From Atrichornis clamosus (Eukaryota > Chordata > Aves > Passeriformes > Menuridae), in contig WBMZ01003425.1 in the NCBI GenBank assembly GCA_013400975.1, positions 62,001 through 126,000 of the forward strand: a stretch of DNA of 64,000 bases. Direction: 5' to 3'. The position numbers and the translations under genes were made by a program. The notes under the pieces are model-generated. The model ran no database searches, had not been told where the DNA came from, and saw only the letters and a program-made list of their open reading frames with translations. Below are positions 12,401 through 23,700 of the stretch, piece after piece. How positions within the stretch are numbered: the first letter of the stretch is position 1; every line of letters begins with the position of its first letter.

Positions 12401-13680
12401 GTAGATTTATGCACGACAGGGAATAAAGTGGTTTGACCCCAGGAGCCTCCCTGACAGCCCTGTGGTTATTCTCCTGATGGCTACAGTTGTGGTCTTTTTC
12501 TCTCTCCACTCCTTCCCTTCCTGACTCCTTACATGCAGCTGGATTTTTTTCTGGGACTTGCAGTAGCCTGAAGGATGACTTAAACTCTGTTGTGCGGCAC
12601 CACGAATGTCATACAAATTGGACTTACTTTACTGAGGAGCTCTGTGTACAGTAGTTTTATTACTGTGCTATGCTCTTTGTTCCCTGGGTGTAATTGTGGT
12701 CTCCAAAGACATGTGGCACATCTGCAGGTCTGAGAGGGGCCTGTTCCCCCTGCCCACTTTGGGCATTGTGTCTGATGGGAGTGAGGACCACCAATGAATC
12801 TAATTTTGCTGGTATGGCAGAGGGACCTGATATCCCTGGCAACTTCACCATGTCAAGAAAAGTGAGGGTGTTGCTCAGTACAGACCTATTGAGAAGACAA
12901 CTTTGCCCAGCTTTACTTAAAGAATGAACGCTCATGATATGTCTGACATCAGCAAGTGTCTCCTGGCTTTCTCCCAGGGGGCAAGATGACCCCAGGGTGC
13001 TGCAGGCAGATCTGCACAGAGAACTTGCCAGTGGCCCTTTAGAAATGATTGCTGAGCAAGGAGGCAGCACCTTTTCTGCTGACACCAAGGGCAGGGACAA
13101 CTGCTGGAAAGAGGCAACCCTTCAGCAACGGGGCAGAGGCTCACCAGCATTTCCACTGCCATCTCTTGCCTTTTGTATCACTTTCTGTCTGTCCTTGAAA
13201 AAGTTACGCAGGGACATGTTACCAACAGAGCATCCTTGGGAGTTGAGGGAAGATTGTGTTACGCTGGAAAGTATTAACAGTTGCATCAATCACAAGGCTG
13301 GTCAAAGCAAATAGATGTCCTGCTCACCCTTTATCCAGGCTGAATAGAAGATGCAATTAAATGGCTCTCATATAGTGATAGCAGGAACAGCAAAAGCCAT
13401 TATCCAAAGCCTGAGCAGAAGTGTGTGGGCTGAAGCACCATAACCCTCAGCAGAAGCGGGACAGGCAGAGAAGTGAGCTGGGGCTGGCATGGAGAGGCAG
13501 CAGGAGAGAGTATGGAGAGCAGTGGGGACGAAGGGAGATATGGAACCTCCAGGTGGGAGCAGAGGCAGTGCTCCCTGTGTCCCAGGGCTGCTGGGAAGGC
13601 TGGTTTGGAAACCCTGACCTGAAAAATTGCCTCTATCTGTGTCAGAAACACAAGTTTAGACCAAAGAAATAATCTTTTAA
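12401..13680. other. GC-richer noncoding patch
   Basis: Open frames overlap on both strands (12660-13100 minus, 12694-12927 plus, 12934-13314 plus, 13400-13672 both). The 146-codon minus frame is unlike any family I know. A weak CTCF-like core lies at 12971-12984. No repeat or promoter was identified. Confidence 0.5.
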
Positions 13681-15450
13681 TATAACTGATTTAACTTTTC
13701 ATGAGGGTGAAAAGCCCAGAAGGATATTTGGTAATTTGGGGCCAAAAAGGTCTCATTAAGCTGATCCAACTGTGGAAAAAATGTTATCAAACTTGCTAGA
13801 GGGGTGGGATTCACCACATGTAGGTAGTGCAATGTACAGGTCTGTACCTGACTGAATGGCCTGAATTGTCCTTAAGACACTAGAGAGAAATGGGCAGTTT
13901 TAGGAAAAGCTTCATCTTTTCCTCAAGAAGGTGTCTAAAACAGGTCAGATGAATTGGGCTTAGAACTGCCTGCTTCTCTCTATTGACATTCACAAGAGTC
14001 TAGACATCAAGCTGAGATAGAGATATCCACACTATATATGTCTAAAGTTAGGTAAGATGAATCCCATCCAATAAGTCTCCGTGCCTCTACCTGCAGGCAA
14101 GGAAAGGAATGTGAATAGTGATGGATGAGAGGAGCATTGAATTTCCTGCAAACATTCATCCACTGTTGCTGTGACTGGGCTTCAGCTGCATTCTCATGTA
14201 TTTGTGCTTTCCATTAATGCTGCAAAACAGTACAAATGCCAGTGGAAGGTGAATTTCATGCTTGCACACACAAAACTTGTGGGAAGAAGATTGTCAATTT
14301 TGTCTCACAGGCTTTTTGCACCAAAACTGATGGCCGTATTTACATTCAGCCAGGCTATCTACACGAACTGCTCTGAACTTCTGACCTCTTTAGGCACAAT
14401 GAAAGATAACAAAGATGAAGGCTGTATATTTTCTTTGACAGAATTATGAAGGCCAGGACATAAGTCATTTGAGCAGAAAGGATTGAACAGGCCATGGGGT
14501 GTATTGGCTGCTGCAGAGAGAAGAGCATTCAGACTCGTACTGTCAGAGAGCTGGTGAATGCGATGATGGAAACACAGCTGTAATCTGCATAGGAACAGAA
14601 GCAAGATACTTTCTGGTTGGAGCTGGTGTGTGAGCCAGGGCCAAGTCACCCTCCTAATTCTTCCTGTCATTTCTGAAAGATTCATTTCCCAATGCCTCTG
14701 CTGGAGAAATGGGCTCCGTATCCCAGGTCTCACCTTGTCCATGAATGTATCAGGAGCTGTCCCAGGGGTCAAATTCTTCTGCTGCTCACAATCCAGGCAA
14801 ACCCATCATCTTTAAGGGTCTCACAGAAACATTAACAAGAGGAAAAATATGGCCACCATTGTGTTATTCTGCTTTTGTTTTTACGGGTGGTCAAAGTGTT
14901 CTTTTCGATGTATTTTAGGTATGCTTTCTATAAAGCAGAAAAATGTTTAGCCACTTCTCAGCAGCTAGTAACATTTCAAACCCTACCATCAACTACCTGT
15001 ACACAATGGATTTTCTTTAAATAACTCTTGGCAAATGCTTGACATCTGTTTTCTCTAATTAATTCTAGCAGTCATCATACTTCACTGCATATGTTGAAAG
15101 CTTTCAAGGATGATAAGAGCTACCTACAGCATTTCAATCATGGGAGCTTGTATTGCAAGCACTACTCCATGAAAGCTTCAGGATAGTTCATTCTGAAATG
15201 TCACTGAGAGAAAACCAAGATGAAACACCTGCTGAATGTGAAAATAATTACTCCATAAGTTAGGGAGAAGTATTTCAGAACGTTGGCTTTTGATTTTCAT
15301 GCAATTATATTCTGGATTAAAATGAGGCAATAGTTAGGAATAAGGGGCCTAGACAAGTACTCTTTCCTGTGAAACTATGAAACAAAAAAGTTCTTCCCTG
15401 AAGTAAATTCAGAGCAAAAAGGTAGTTACCAATGGAAGAGCACAAGGGAA
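13681..15450. other. Unique noncoding sequence
   Basis: I see no gene or recognised repeat. The frame 14359-14772 on the minus strand is opposed by open plus-strand frames and is probably chance. Confidence 0.55.
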
Positions 15451-15510
15451 TTAGAAGGTAATAATATCATTCCCATGTATTTAGAAGGCAATAATATCAT
15501 TCCTACATAT
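15451..15510. repeat. 30-bp tandem duplication, two copies
   Basis: The copies 15451-15480 and 15481-15510 both begin 'ttagaaggyaataatatcat' and match at 26 of 30 positions, with the differences mainly in the last third. The junction is exact with no spacer. This is a local tandem duplication that has since diverged. Confidence 0.9.
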
Positions 15511-16350
15511 TCCTGAGCCCGCCCCCACTGCCACCTCCCAAAATGCCCTGTGGCCATCATACTCTGAGATGAGAAACTGCTTCAGAAAAACAAATGTCGA
15601 AGAGTGTGCCTGTGTCAGTGCTGATCAGACCCATCCCTGCTCCCATTTCTGCCCAGTGGATTTGGTTGTTGTACCCTTATTTCCACCCACACACCCGCCT
15701 GCCATTTGCCATTGTGCTCTTGCAGCCTGGAGGTTCCCGGTGACCTGGGATTGACAGCAAACTGCAGGCTCTGCCAGAGGCAACAATAATCACTCTAACT
15801 GACAAAACAGCACAAAAATCAGCATTCATAAAAAATCTGATGCTGTTCTCTGAAAAGGAGCATACCCTTCAACATCACCTTTTGCTTGCCTCTAGTCACC
15901 CCTCACATGTTTTGTAAACACAACAACAGAGGCCACTTAGATAACATGTTAATGAGTAAAAGAGCTTGCTGACATCCTTTTGGGAAAAAATGTCCAAGTG
16001 CTGCATGAAACTTATTAGCTGCAAGTAATTGGAAATTCTCCTCACGCATCATGCGCTGAACCTCACCAGTCCCCGTAAGCCCCGGTTCCCCCAGACCCCC
16101 CCCATTCCCAGCAGCAGGACTGGGGTGAGGCAGCATCCTGAGGTCTGTGGGAGGGAAACAGGGAGGAGGAACAAGGAGGAAAGTCCCAGTTCCCCACTCC
16201 ATGGCACAGCACTGCCTCGCTGCCCAGGGGGGACCCTGGGGTGGCATTGAGTGCACTGCACAGCCCAGCATTTACAGCTGCTCAGCTGCTGAGCAAAACC
16301 CCTCCTCCGTCAGTCTCCAACACCCTCACATCTGTGTTGGTGAGTTGTAG
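15511..16350. other. Unique sequence with a small GC-rich patch
   Basis: The part from about 16060 to 16330 is GC-rich with runs of C and G (for example 'agacccccccc' near 16093) and is open in several frames on both strands. No coding or RNA feature is supported. Confidence 0.5.
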
Positions 16351-19300
16351 CTCTACAGTGCTCTGCAAGTGCTGTACCACAGGCTTCGTGCTTTGCTTTG
16401 GGTTTTCTGGTATTCTGTGGTTTATATCTTAGGTACACTGAATTCAGAGCTGAAAATCAGCATGAGGGAAAGGCACAGGTTGTTAATATTTGTTGGTTTT
16501 TTTCCCTTGCAAAATGCTTATAGTGCCCATTTCCATGTTAACACATTCCAAAGTGTCTCCTCAATGTTAAGTGTCCGATAATGGCAACAAAACCAAGTAA
16601 AGATAACATGTTACAAGGATACACAGTAAATCAGACAATTTAATGAATTCATAACCTTTCATTTTATTTCCTTCCTGTGAGATAATTTTAGCCAGTGTCA
16701 ATGGGATTTGTAGGAAGGGGGAATGAATAGTGGTCCTACCTCAACCAATAAAACAAAATCCTAATTTTCTGTCTTTTATCTTTTCCCATTCTTTTGTGCG
16801 CCTCTTTGGCCTTGTCAAAACATATCGTTCAGTTAGAGACTAAAAATATTTTCCCATCGATTGGGGTTATTGATTTTTTTTAATCTGTACTTTGGCTTAG
16901 AGAGCTTGGGTGAAGGGTGAAAGTTCACCGGCTTAGTCCGCTGTTTTATCTGGACAGCAGAAGAATGTATTGGCAGCAGATTTGATTTACCTTGTTGGTC
17001 AGCTGTAGTCACTCCAAGCACTGCAGACAAGCAGCAAGCATATTTTGCTGTCTATTTTATTGTACACTGAACTTCTTGAAGGCCCAACCTCTCTATTGAT
17101 TTATCTCTCAATTTCCAGTGGCCTATGTTTCCATTCTTATTAACATAAATGTATCAGAAATCAGATTCTCTCTCAAAGATATATTGATCATTTATGAGCT
17201 TTGAAAAAAGTCTGACATGTGATGCCATACATTTCAATCATTCAGTAGAGTCCACAAGACTGATACATACTGAGTAATAAACAAATGCAGAGAAAAGTAG
17301 GGAAGAATGATGTATATCATAGTGCTATTATAGAATTAACATGCACGCTTGATTATATCTGGTGTTAATATTAAAAATATTTTTCATACTAAAAGAATTG
17401 TTTATTGTGAACAAATATTTCTCTAAGTGTTCAAGAGTCCTGGTAGAATTGCTGCTAACTTATTTTTGAACAAATTTAAAATAAACTATTATGATTTTAT
17501 TGTGAAATACAAATCGTACTATATAGTGCAAAATATTTACATTTTTTCTATCTTCCTGTAGGATACATTGAACATGTTAATCCCATTTTCTGACAAAATT
17601 TGCTTGCTTAAAGCTTTCCATATAATACCTGTAACATAGGTAGCTGGTATACAAACACATAAAGGGGAAGTTCTTGTCCTAGAAAATGATTTTTGTAAGA
17701 TGTCATTAGACAAGATCTTGTACCTGTCCAGTGTCTCTAAGTCACAGTGAATCCTACTACTTCAGATCCTGGAGAACCCTTGCTAGCAGGGCCAGTGAGA
17801 GAACAAGGAGGTGGGAAGGGAAAACGTGGTGGAATCATTCTTCTCTGAGGAAAATCTTTTCCTGTACTTGTAAAAACTATGTCTGGCTAAAACTGTTCAA
17901 CCACAGTTTTCAGGCAAGTCTGGCATTCTAAAACTGCAAACACTAAGTGAGGCCATTTAGCAGGCTCACTAAATACTATCTGATGAATGCGTGCTGCAAA
18001 TAGGCTCACAGATGATTTCTAGATTTCTTGGACAAATTCAAATTCATGAGGTATATAAAATATTCATAAGGTAACTCTAAAGAAGGTCTAAGTTGTTGCA
18101 ATGCCAGTTTGTCCTTGGAGCTCACTGGGTTTGTTGCCACTTCCAAACACTTGTTCTTAAAGGAAGAAACAATCCTTTGGCCGCCAGTCCTTTGGTCCAG
18201 GATTGACTTGACCATGACGACCTGAAGGACTTTCTCCAGCTCTGAGTGCCCTTTTCCTGGCCGTACACACTGCCCCTCCAATAACCTGTGGATATCCTTA
18301 CTCAGCAGCTGTGGAAGAAGTTTCTGTAGATACCCACTTAATCAGAGGGTTTCTTTCTCCATTTGAAGTGAATCTCTGTAACAAGTATGAAATCAGAAGT
18401 GTTAGGACTTCTGGGCCAAATCCTTTAAAAGCCAAATGGTCTTTATTTTGCTATTTCTTCAATAGCATCCTCCCTCTTTCAGCTTGCCAGGTGCTTTTAG
18501 CCTGCCTGTCAGGTGAGGAACAGGGAAGAAAAAAGGAAGCTTCCCTTTGCTGTAGGAGGATGTATGTGCAGATTCAGGGCTAATTCACATGAAAGTTTAT
18601 TTCTCTACAGCCTGTCCTAGGGGGCAGGGAGAAGCAAGGAGGGGTATTTTCTTCTCCCCAGCCATTACCTTCTCAGAGGCAGCGAAGCAAAAGGAGCTTT
18701 CCAGGAAGGATTTGAATAAAGAAGTACTGTGACCTTGTGGATGACAAGTAAATGTTCATGCAGTGAGCAATGTCAGTTCTCTGTCTTCTTTGTGGCTGGA
18801 TACATCCTGGAGGGCTCTCTCAGAGAAAATGCATTTCCCATTGCAAAACTGCTTCCTGCATTCTGAATGGTTTCTAGCTTTGGCACTAAATGCTCCAAAT
18901 TTGTGGTGTCAGTTTTATTTTAAGTTTTACTTTTGCCAACAGTGCTGTGTTCTTGGATTTGACTTTGCTCCACACTCCAAACAAATATGCAGACTGCCTT
19001 TTCCCACTCTCTGCCTCCCCTTGGACTCACAAGAACAGAAGGATGCCTGAATACTGTCCTGTCCCATTCCCTATGGGCTTCTCTGCATGACACATGACAC
19101 AACAGTTGGAATCACATTCTGGACTTCCTTCTCTGCCAGTTGCTACCATGCCTTTCTGTGTGCTTGCTTTCACACTGGTTGTTTTCTGGTGGGTTGTGTT
19201 GTTTGGGGTTTTTTTTTTTTTTGTTGTCATCTTACATGCAAAGGGAGCAGCTGGAAAATGCATTTTTTCTATGAGTAGAGAAATCGTATCAATATTGCAT

Positions 19301-20360
19301 AATCTATCTCCATTTTCAGTAAGTCTTCATTAGATAGCCATACAGGGATCCCCAGGTGACATATAATAAAGCCCCTCTCCATGACAGAAACATAGCCATT
19401 AACAAATTTTACGTTTTCCTTTCTTCCGTTGCTCACCACAGAAGCAATTTCAGTAAGAGCCTGATTAAGTCTTTGCAGGACTGGAACATGTACTGTCAAA
19501 GGAAGTACTGTCAAGAGTAAAGGAATGAGTTACTGGGCATTTCCTGGCTCTGAAAATTAATTTTAAAATTTCAAGTAACTAGACACAACGGACACTATTT
19601 TGTTTAGCAGTTGTGCCCCTAAATTTGAATGTCTTTGTTACCTAGAGTAGATAAGATACAGCAATGATTGTTCAAACATACTGTATCAGAGACCTTTGCA
19701 CAGAGTACTGCCACTGCAAAAACAACCAGTACCTGCAAAAGCTGTTTGCTTTGCCTAGGAAACCACAGGAGCTGGACATGGAGACTCACACCAGGCCAGA
19801 CAATACGATTGCCTGGTATCTCAGAAGGCAGTGTATTCCATTATTGTACTATGTGATCCTAAACACTGTCATAAACTGCTAATATACTAATGTGTTCATA
19901 GTCTATTGATTGATACTGGGAATACTATTCTGAGTTAGTCTAACTCATTTCTAATACTGCATATAAGCAGAATTTTTTGAAGCACATGGTGTGTTGGAAG
20001 AGGGATTCCACACATGCTTTATCTTATCATTGCAGCACTAATGTTACAGTTTCTTTTATAGTGTAATAAAAATAATTTTATTTATAAATCTCCTTACTCT
20101 CTTCAAGCATTTGGGACACCATGAAAAATTCCAGAAATAATTTAAAATGCATTAAAAATTATATTAAAGGGCCACAGCCTGCAAGTTTTAATAAAAACCT
20201 GATCAAGAGTGTCAAGGGGCGAGAGATGTTATTCATATAGGGTCAATAAAAATAAAACTGAAAACACAGTTAAAATGTTTTGAATATTCTTAAGACAAGG
20301 AGACAGAGGTTGAGGGAGACCTGTAAAAGAAGAGGCATATTGGGTTCCCTAAGGAAATGG
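16351..20360. other. AT-rich unique sequence
   Basis: The sequence is strongly AT-rich around 16600-17700, with a 14-T run at 19209-19222. No repeat family was recognised. Short frames throughout are not credible genes. The segment 17300-17600 has many TAAT and forkhead-like TTGTTTA motifs, but motif density in AT-rich DNA is expected to be high. Confidence 0.55.
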
Positions 20361-21050
20361 CTTGGGCTGGAAGAGGGGCAGCATCTGCACAGGCCCAGGG
20401 GTCCTCACTGCTGCTGTGGTAGGATGCAGCTTGCACTGGTGTTGCTCTTAGGGGCCCTAATTCTTCTCTTCCCACTCAGGCTGGTGCAAGGACATGCGTG
20501 CTGCTTCCAGAGGGCCGAGCTCGCCAGAGCCCCGTGCCACTGACTTTTGCCCTGGTCAGTGTCCCGCTGGCAGTCAGGGACAGCCTAGGACATCAGGCAG
20601 GACGTACGTAGGAGTGCCCCCTGCCAGAGGAGTGCCGGGGGAGGCTGTTGCCTAAATATGTGGTTTTCCCCTAGAGAAGAGTTTGCATTCAGGCAGGGTT
20701 TACACTGCTCTGGGTCTGGGAAGTGCAAGGATTAGTCTGTTGTTCCCATTAGTGGGTCAGCCTCAGGTTAGACAGGCCCTGTCCGCAGGGAGCCGAGCAC
20801 GGAGCCGTGGGGAGCCTGCAAGCAACCCCTTTGTTGTGCTGGCACAACCTGTGAGTAGCAGAGAAAGCTGCTGAAAAGTGCCCTGAATGGAAGCCAAGCC
20901 ACTGAGCCCTATGGCCCTGAGAGCACGGGCTGCTGCTGGGCTGCCCAGACAACTGGCCAGGGTGTAGCCAGCAGAAACCACGCACCAGGAGAAACTCTGG
21001 GGGAGCTGTGCCTTCCTAAGCATGGATCAGCTGTACTGAGACACTAACAA
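20361..21050. other. GC-rich patch with a short secretory-like frame
   Basis: The patch is GC-rich and open in several frames on both strands. On the plus strand, 20424-20543 starts with an ATG that has A at -3 and encodes 39 residues with a strongly hydrophobic start (LALVLLLGALILLFPL) and three cysteines. It contains a pyrimidine tract and CAG near 20462-20480 that could be a splice acceptor instead. Coding status is unproven. Confidence 0.4.
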
Positions 21051-21076
21051 ACTAAACACTGTTCCTCTGGAGACAT

Positions 21077-21131
21077 TAGATAGGGCTTGATGACCTCACA
21101 GGTCTCTTCCAACCTAAATGATCCTATGATT
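21077..21131 (+). repeat. CR1 LINE 3'-end fragment
   Basis: The segment contains 'gatgacctcacaggtctctt', then 'ccaacctaaatgatcctatg', then 'att'. This is the characteristic CR1 3' end, with its short octamer-like tail instead of a poly(A) tail. Only the last tens of bases are recognisable, as is usual for the 5'-truncated copies of this family. No coding part of the element is present. CR1 fragments of this type are a hallmark of avian genomes and are also found in other reptiles. Confidence 0.88.
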
Positions 21132-22439
21132 GGAAAGCAAAATCTGCTGGTTTTTTCATTGAAGTTGCTTGCAGAGCTACCAACACCAACTGCATTGACT
21201 TACAGACAGCCTTCAGAGCCCGTGAATGCCTCAGCCACGTGTCCAGCACACCTTTATATACAATGGTTTTGTAAGAGAAAATATTCTTTCCACATAGTAA
21301 AGCATGAGAAGGTAAATGTGAGCAGTGGTCACGGTACATGGTAGCAGCACTCACACTCAGATGTTATTGACACATATTCTTAATTTGTAGATTGAGGATA
21401 GCTTTTATACCCTCACTAAAATATACCACAGAAGTTGTAACTGGTTACACAAGAACTGCAAATGTCTTTCCAGATCGCATTTGATGAGTGTAATTAGGTA
21501 TTGCTGGGTTTACCGTGTATTTTAGCATCTAAGGTAGTCTACAGTCAGTAGCATAAGAACATTGTTAAAGAGAAAAGATTTTTCCTAGGAGAACGGGCAT
21601 GTGCAGCAGGGGTTTGCAGTGTTGCGTGCTGTCAGTCAAAATTTGCTAGCAATGTCATTGAAGGTCAGAGTCCCAATATCTCTGCAATCAAAGCTGGCAA
21701 TGACATATTCACTAGATAGATATAAGGAAGACACTTTCCCATTTACTGTCCTAGAGTGATGAGTGAAAAATTAAAACTTTTCTTTTAAATATACTGCACA
21801 TATTGTAACAAAATAGGTTTGGGTTATCTTCACTGAAAGAAAATAGCAATAATAAAATGAAAAATGAAGAAGTAGCACCTGTCATTTTAATCAACTGTGG
21901 CATACTGTTTTCCAGTGTTTTCCAAAGGTTCACAGTTGTGGAATCAGACTGGTAGAAAAGCAATAATGACTAGAATTGCAGAAGGGAAGCCAAACTAATA
22001 GGGGCACTAACAGGCAGCAAAAGGCTTGAAACAAAATAATGTAAGTTTTAATTTAATCTACTGCTGCTCTGTACAGAGCTACTCTTTTGTTTCTTCAGTT
22101 CACTATGTTTGCATTTATGCTGAGGTTTTAGTTGGGAGCACAGTGCACTTTAGAAGCAAATTTCCAATCTTTTCCATCTACTATGTATTGGTTAACCTCA
22201 TTCAGCAGACAGAGCTAAGCCAAAAGGGTTTCTGGAGAAGTGCATGATCAGTTCCAGGTACTGATGGCCATGGGACCAAACTAGAGCAAATCAGACATGA
22301 GGGTGGCTGATGAACCCTCAGAGCCAGCTTTCATAAAGCCCAAAATCAGTCACAACTGTCTTCTTGTTCCTGAGACACAGAATGATCTTCTTATGTGTGC
22401 AAGGCAGTGACAGAACCTATACAGGGAAAACAGGAAGAA
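21132..22439. other. Unique sequence between two CR1 fragments
   Basis: Nothing is recognisable. The flanking CR1 pieces face in opposite directions and differ in content, so they look like independent insertions. Confidence 0.55.
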
Positions 22440-22542
22440 TCATAGAACAGTTTGGGTTGGAAGGGACCTCTGAAGGTGGTCTAGTCCAGCCAATTGCAAT
22501 GAGCAGGGACACCTTCTACTCCATCAGGCTGCTCTAGCTGAA
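22440..22542 (-). repeat. CR1 LINE 3'-end fragment, reverse orientation
   Basis: The fragment reads 'tcatagaacagtttgggttg', 'gaagggacctctgaaggtgg', 'tctagtccagcc' and then 'gagcagggacacc'. This is the reverse complement of the avian CR1 3' region, ending with the 'ctatga'-type tail at the left edge. It keeps about 100 bp and is truncated at its 5' end near 22542. Divergence looks moderate. It is the clearest lineage marker in the window. Confidence 0.92.
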
Positions 22543-23635
22543 TGAAAAACGTTCATCCTAGAAAATTAACAAAAGCAGAGATTGACTTCAGTCAAAAAGA
22601 GAGTGAGTAAAAATGAGAGAATCAGGGAGAATCAAACTGCAAATAAAAGGAACACATGAGAGAGAAAGGCGGAGAGTGAGAGAGTTCCCTGGAAGCATTA
22701 ATACACCGATGCAAATCTTGTGGGTAAGTTACTAGACTGGGTTCCTTTGCTCCATCTGCATTTCTTTACCAACCCTGTGCCTACACAGCTGCGTGTCTGT
22801 GGGCCAGACAGTTTCTTGCATTTGTTTTCTGACTGCATGTAGACTTGAAATGAGGTTGAAAACAAAGCACTACAGCAGGAGTCCGACCCGACATCCTGAA
22901 GGAAAATCTGAAATGTTTGTCTCCAAGAAAATACTTCTTGAAAAAACATAATTTCCCTTCAAAACCAAGTCCCAGCTGAAACATTTTCCATCTGTTGAAA
23001 CAATAGCATTGAACTGTCATATAGACAGCACAAGAAAACAATGGAGAAACAATTCAGTATCGTGGGATGGAAGTTTCATTGCAAATGATATAGAAACCGG
23101 GGTTATTCACAGAAAACTGGCTCATTTTATGTTCTCATAGCTGTGAAACCAGTACCCGCCTAGGAGCTTTTTCTACTAGATTGTTATTAGATAGCAGAAC
23201 CCTGATGTTGTCTTTGACTTCATGGGCAATTTTTTGCCTCTTGAAATTTAGGACATTTGCTTAATTTGCATGCCAACAAAGGTGTACTCTCCAAGGAATC
23301 CTCTCCCAAGAATCCCAGGAACTCCCAGGAATGACTTGAACACTAGAAGTTTGAGTTATTTCACTAGCCCATCACATTTCATGGTTCTTTTCTCCAGCTC
23401 TTGACCTGTGCATCCTTCTTAGGAATACATGGCTGGGTGTGATGATTGCCAGCTATGTGCCTTGACTTTTCAGGAGCTTCAGGTGCACTTTCTTACTTTG
23501 GATAGAGGCCAGGAGAGGCTTTTTTTCAGTTCTTATACCCTGTTCCTTGGCATCCTTTCCCTAAATCCCTCCCAGAAATCTCAGCCCAGACTTAGCGGGA
23601 GCAATGTATGAAGCCAGTTCGTCTGTTTTCCCCTC
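22543..23635. other. Unique noncoding sequence
   Basis: There is a small direct repeat of 'tcccaggaa' near 23312-23332. I see no gene or interspersed repeat. Confidence 0.55.
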
Positions 23636-23639
23636 CCTC

Positions 23640-23700
23640 CAGTTACTGTAATGATGACCTGCAGCACCTGGGTTCAAATCCTGCTGGTCAGGAATATAAC
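23640..23700 (+). repeat. Possible MIR (tRNA-derived SINE) head
   Basis: The segment 'gcacctgggttcaaatcctg' includes a canonical-looking RNA polymerase III B box, GGTTCAAATCC, at 23671-23681. The flanks 'cacctg' and 'ctgctgg' match the tRNA-derived head of MIR. No matching A box or cloverleaf can be folded around it, so it is not a functional tRNA. Confidence 0.38.

Noticed and set aside
12971..12984. CTCF-like core AGGGGGCA, with a similar one near 18617
   Set aside because: Only the G-rich half of the motif matches well; the upstream half is poor at both sites.
23671..23681. tRNA gene
   Set aside because: There is a B box but no A box at proper spacing and no cloverleaf; a MIR-type SINE explains it better.
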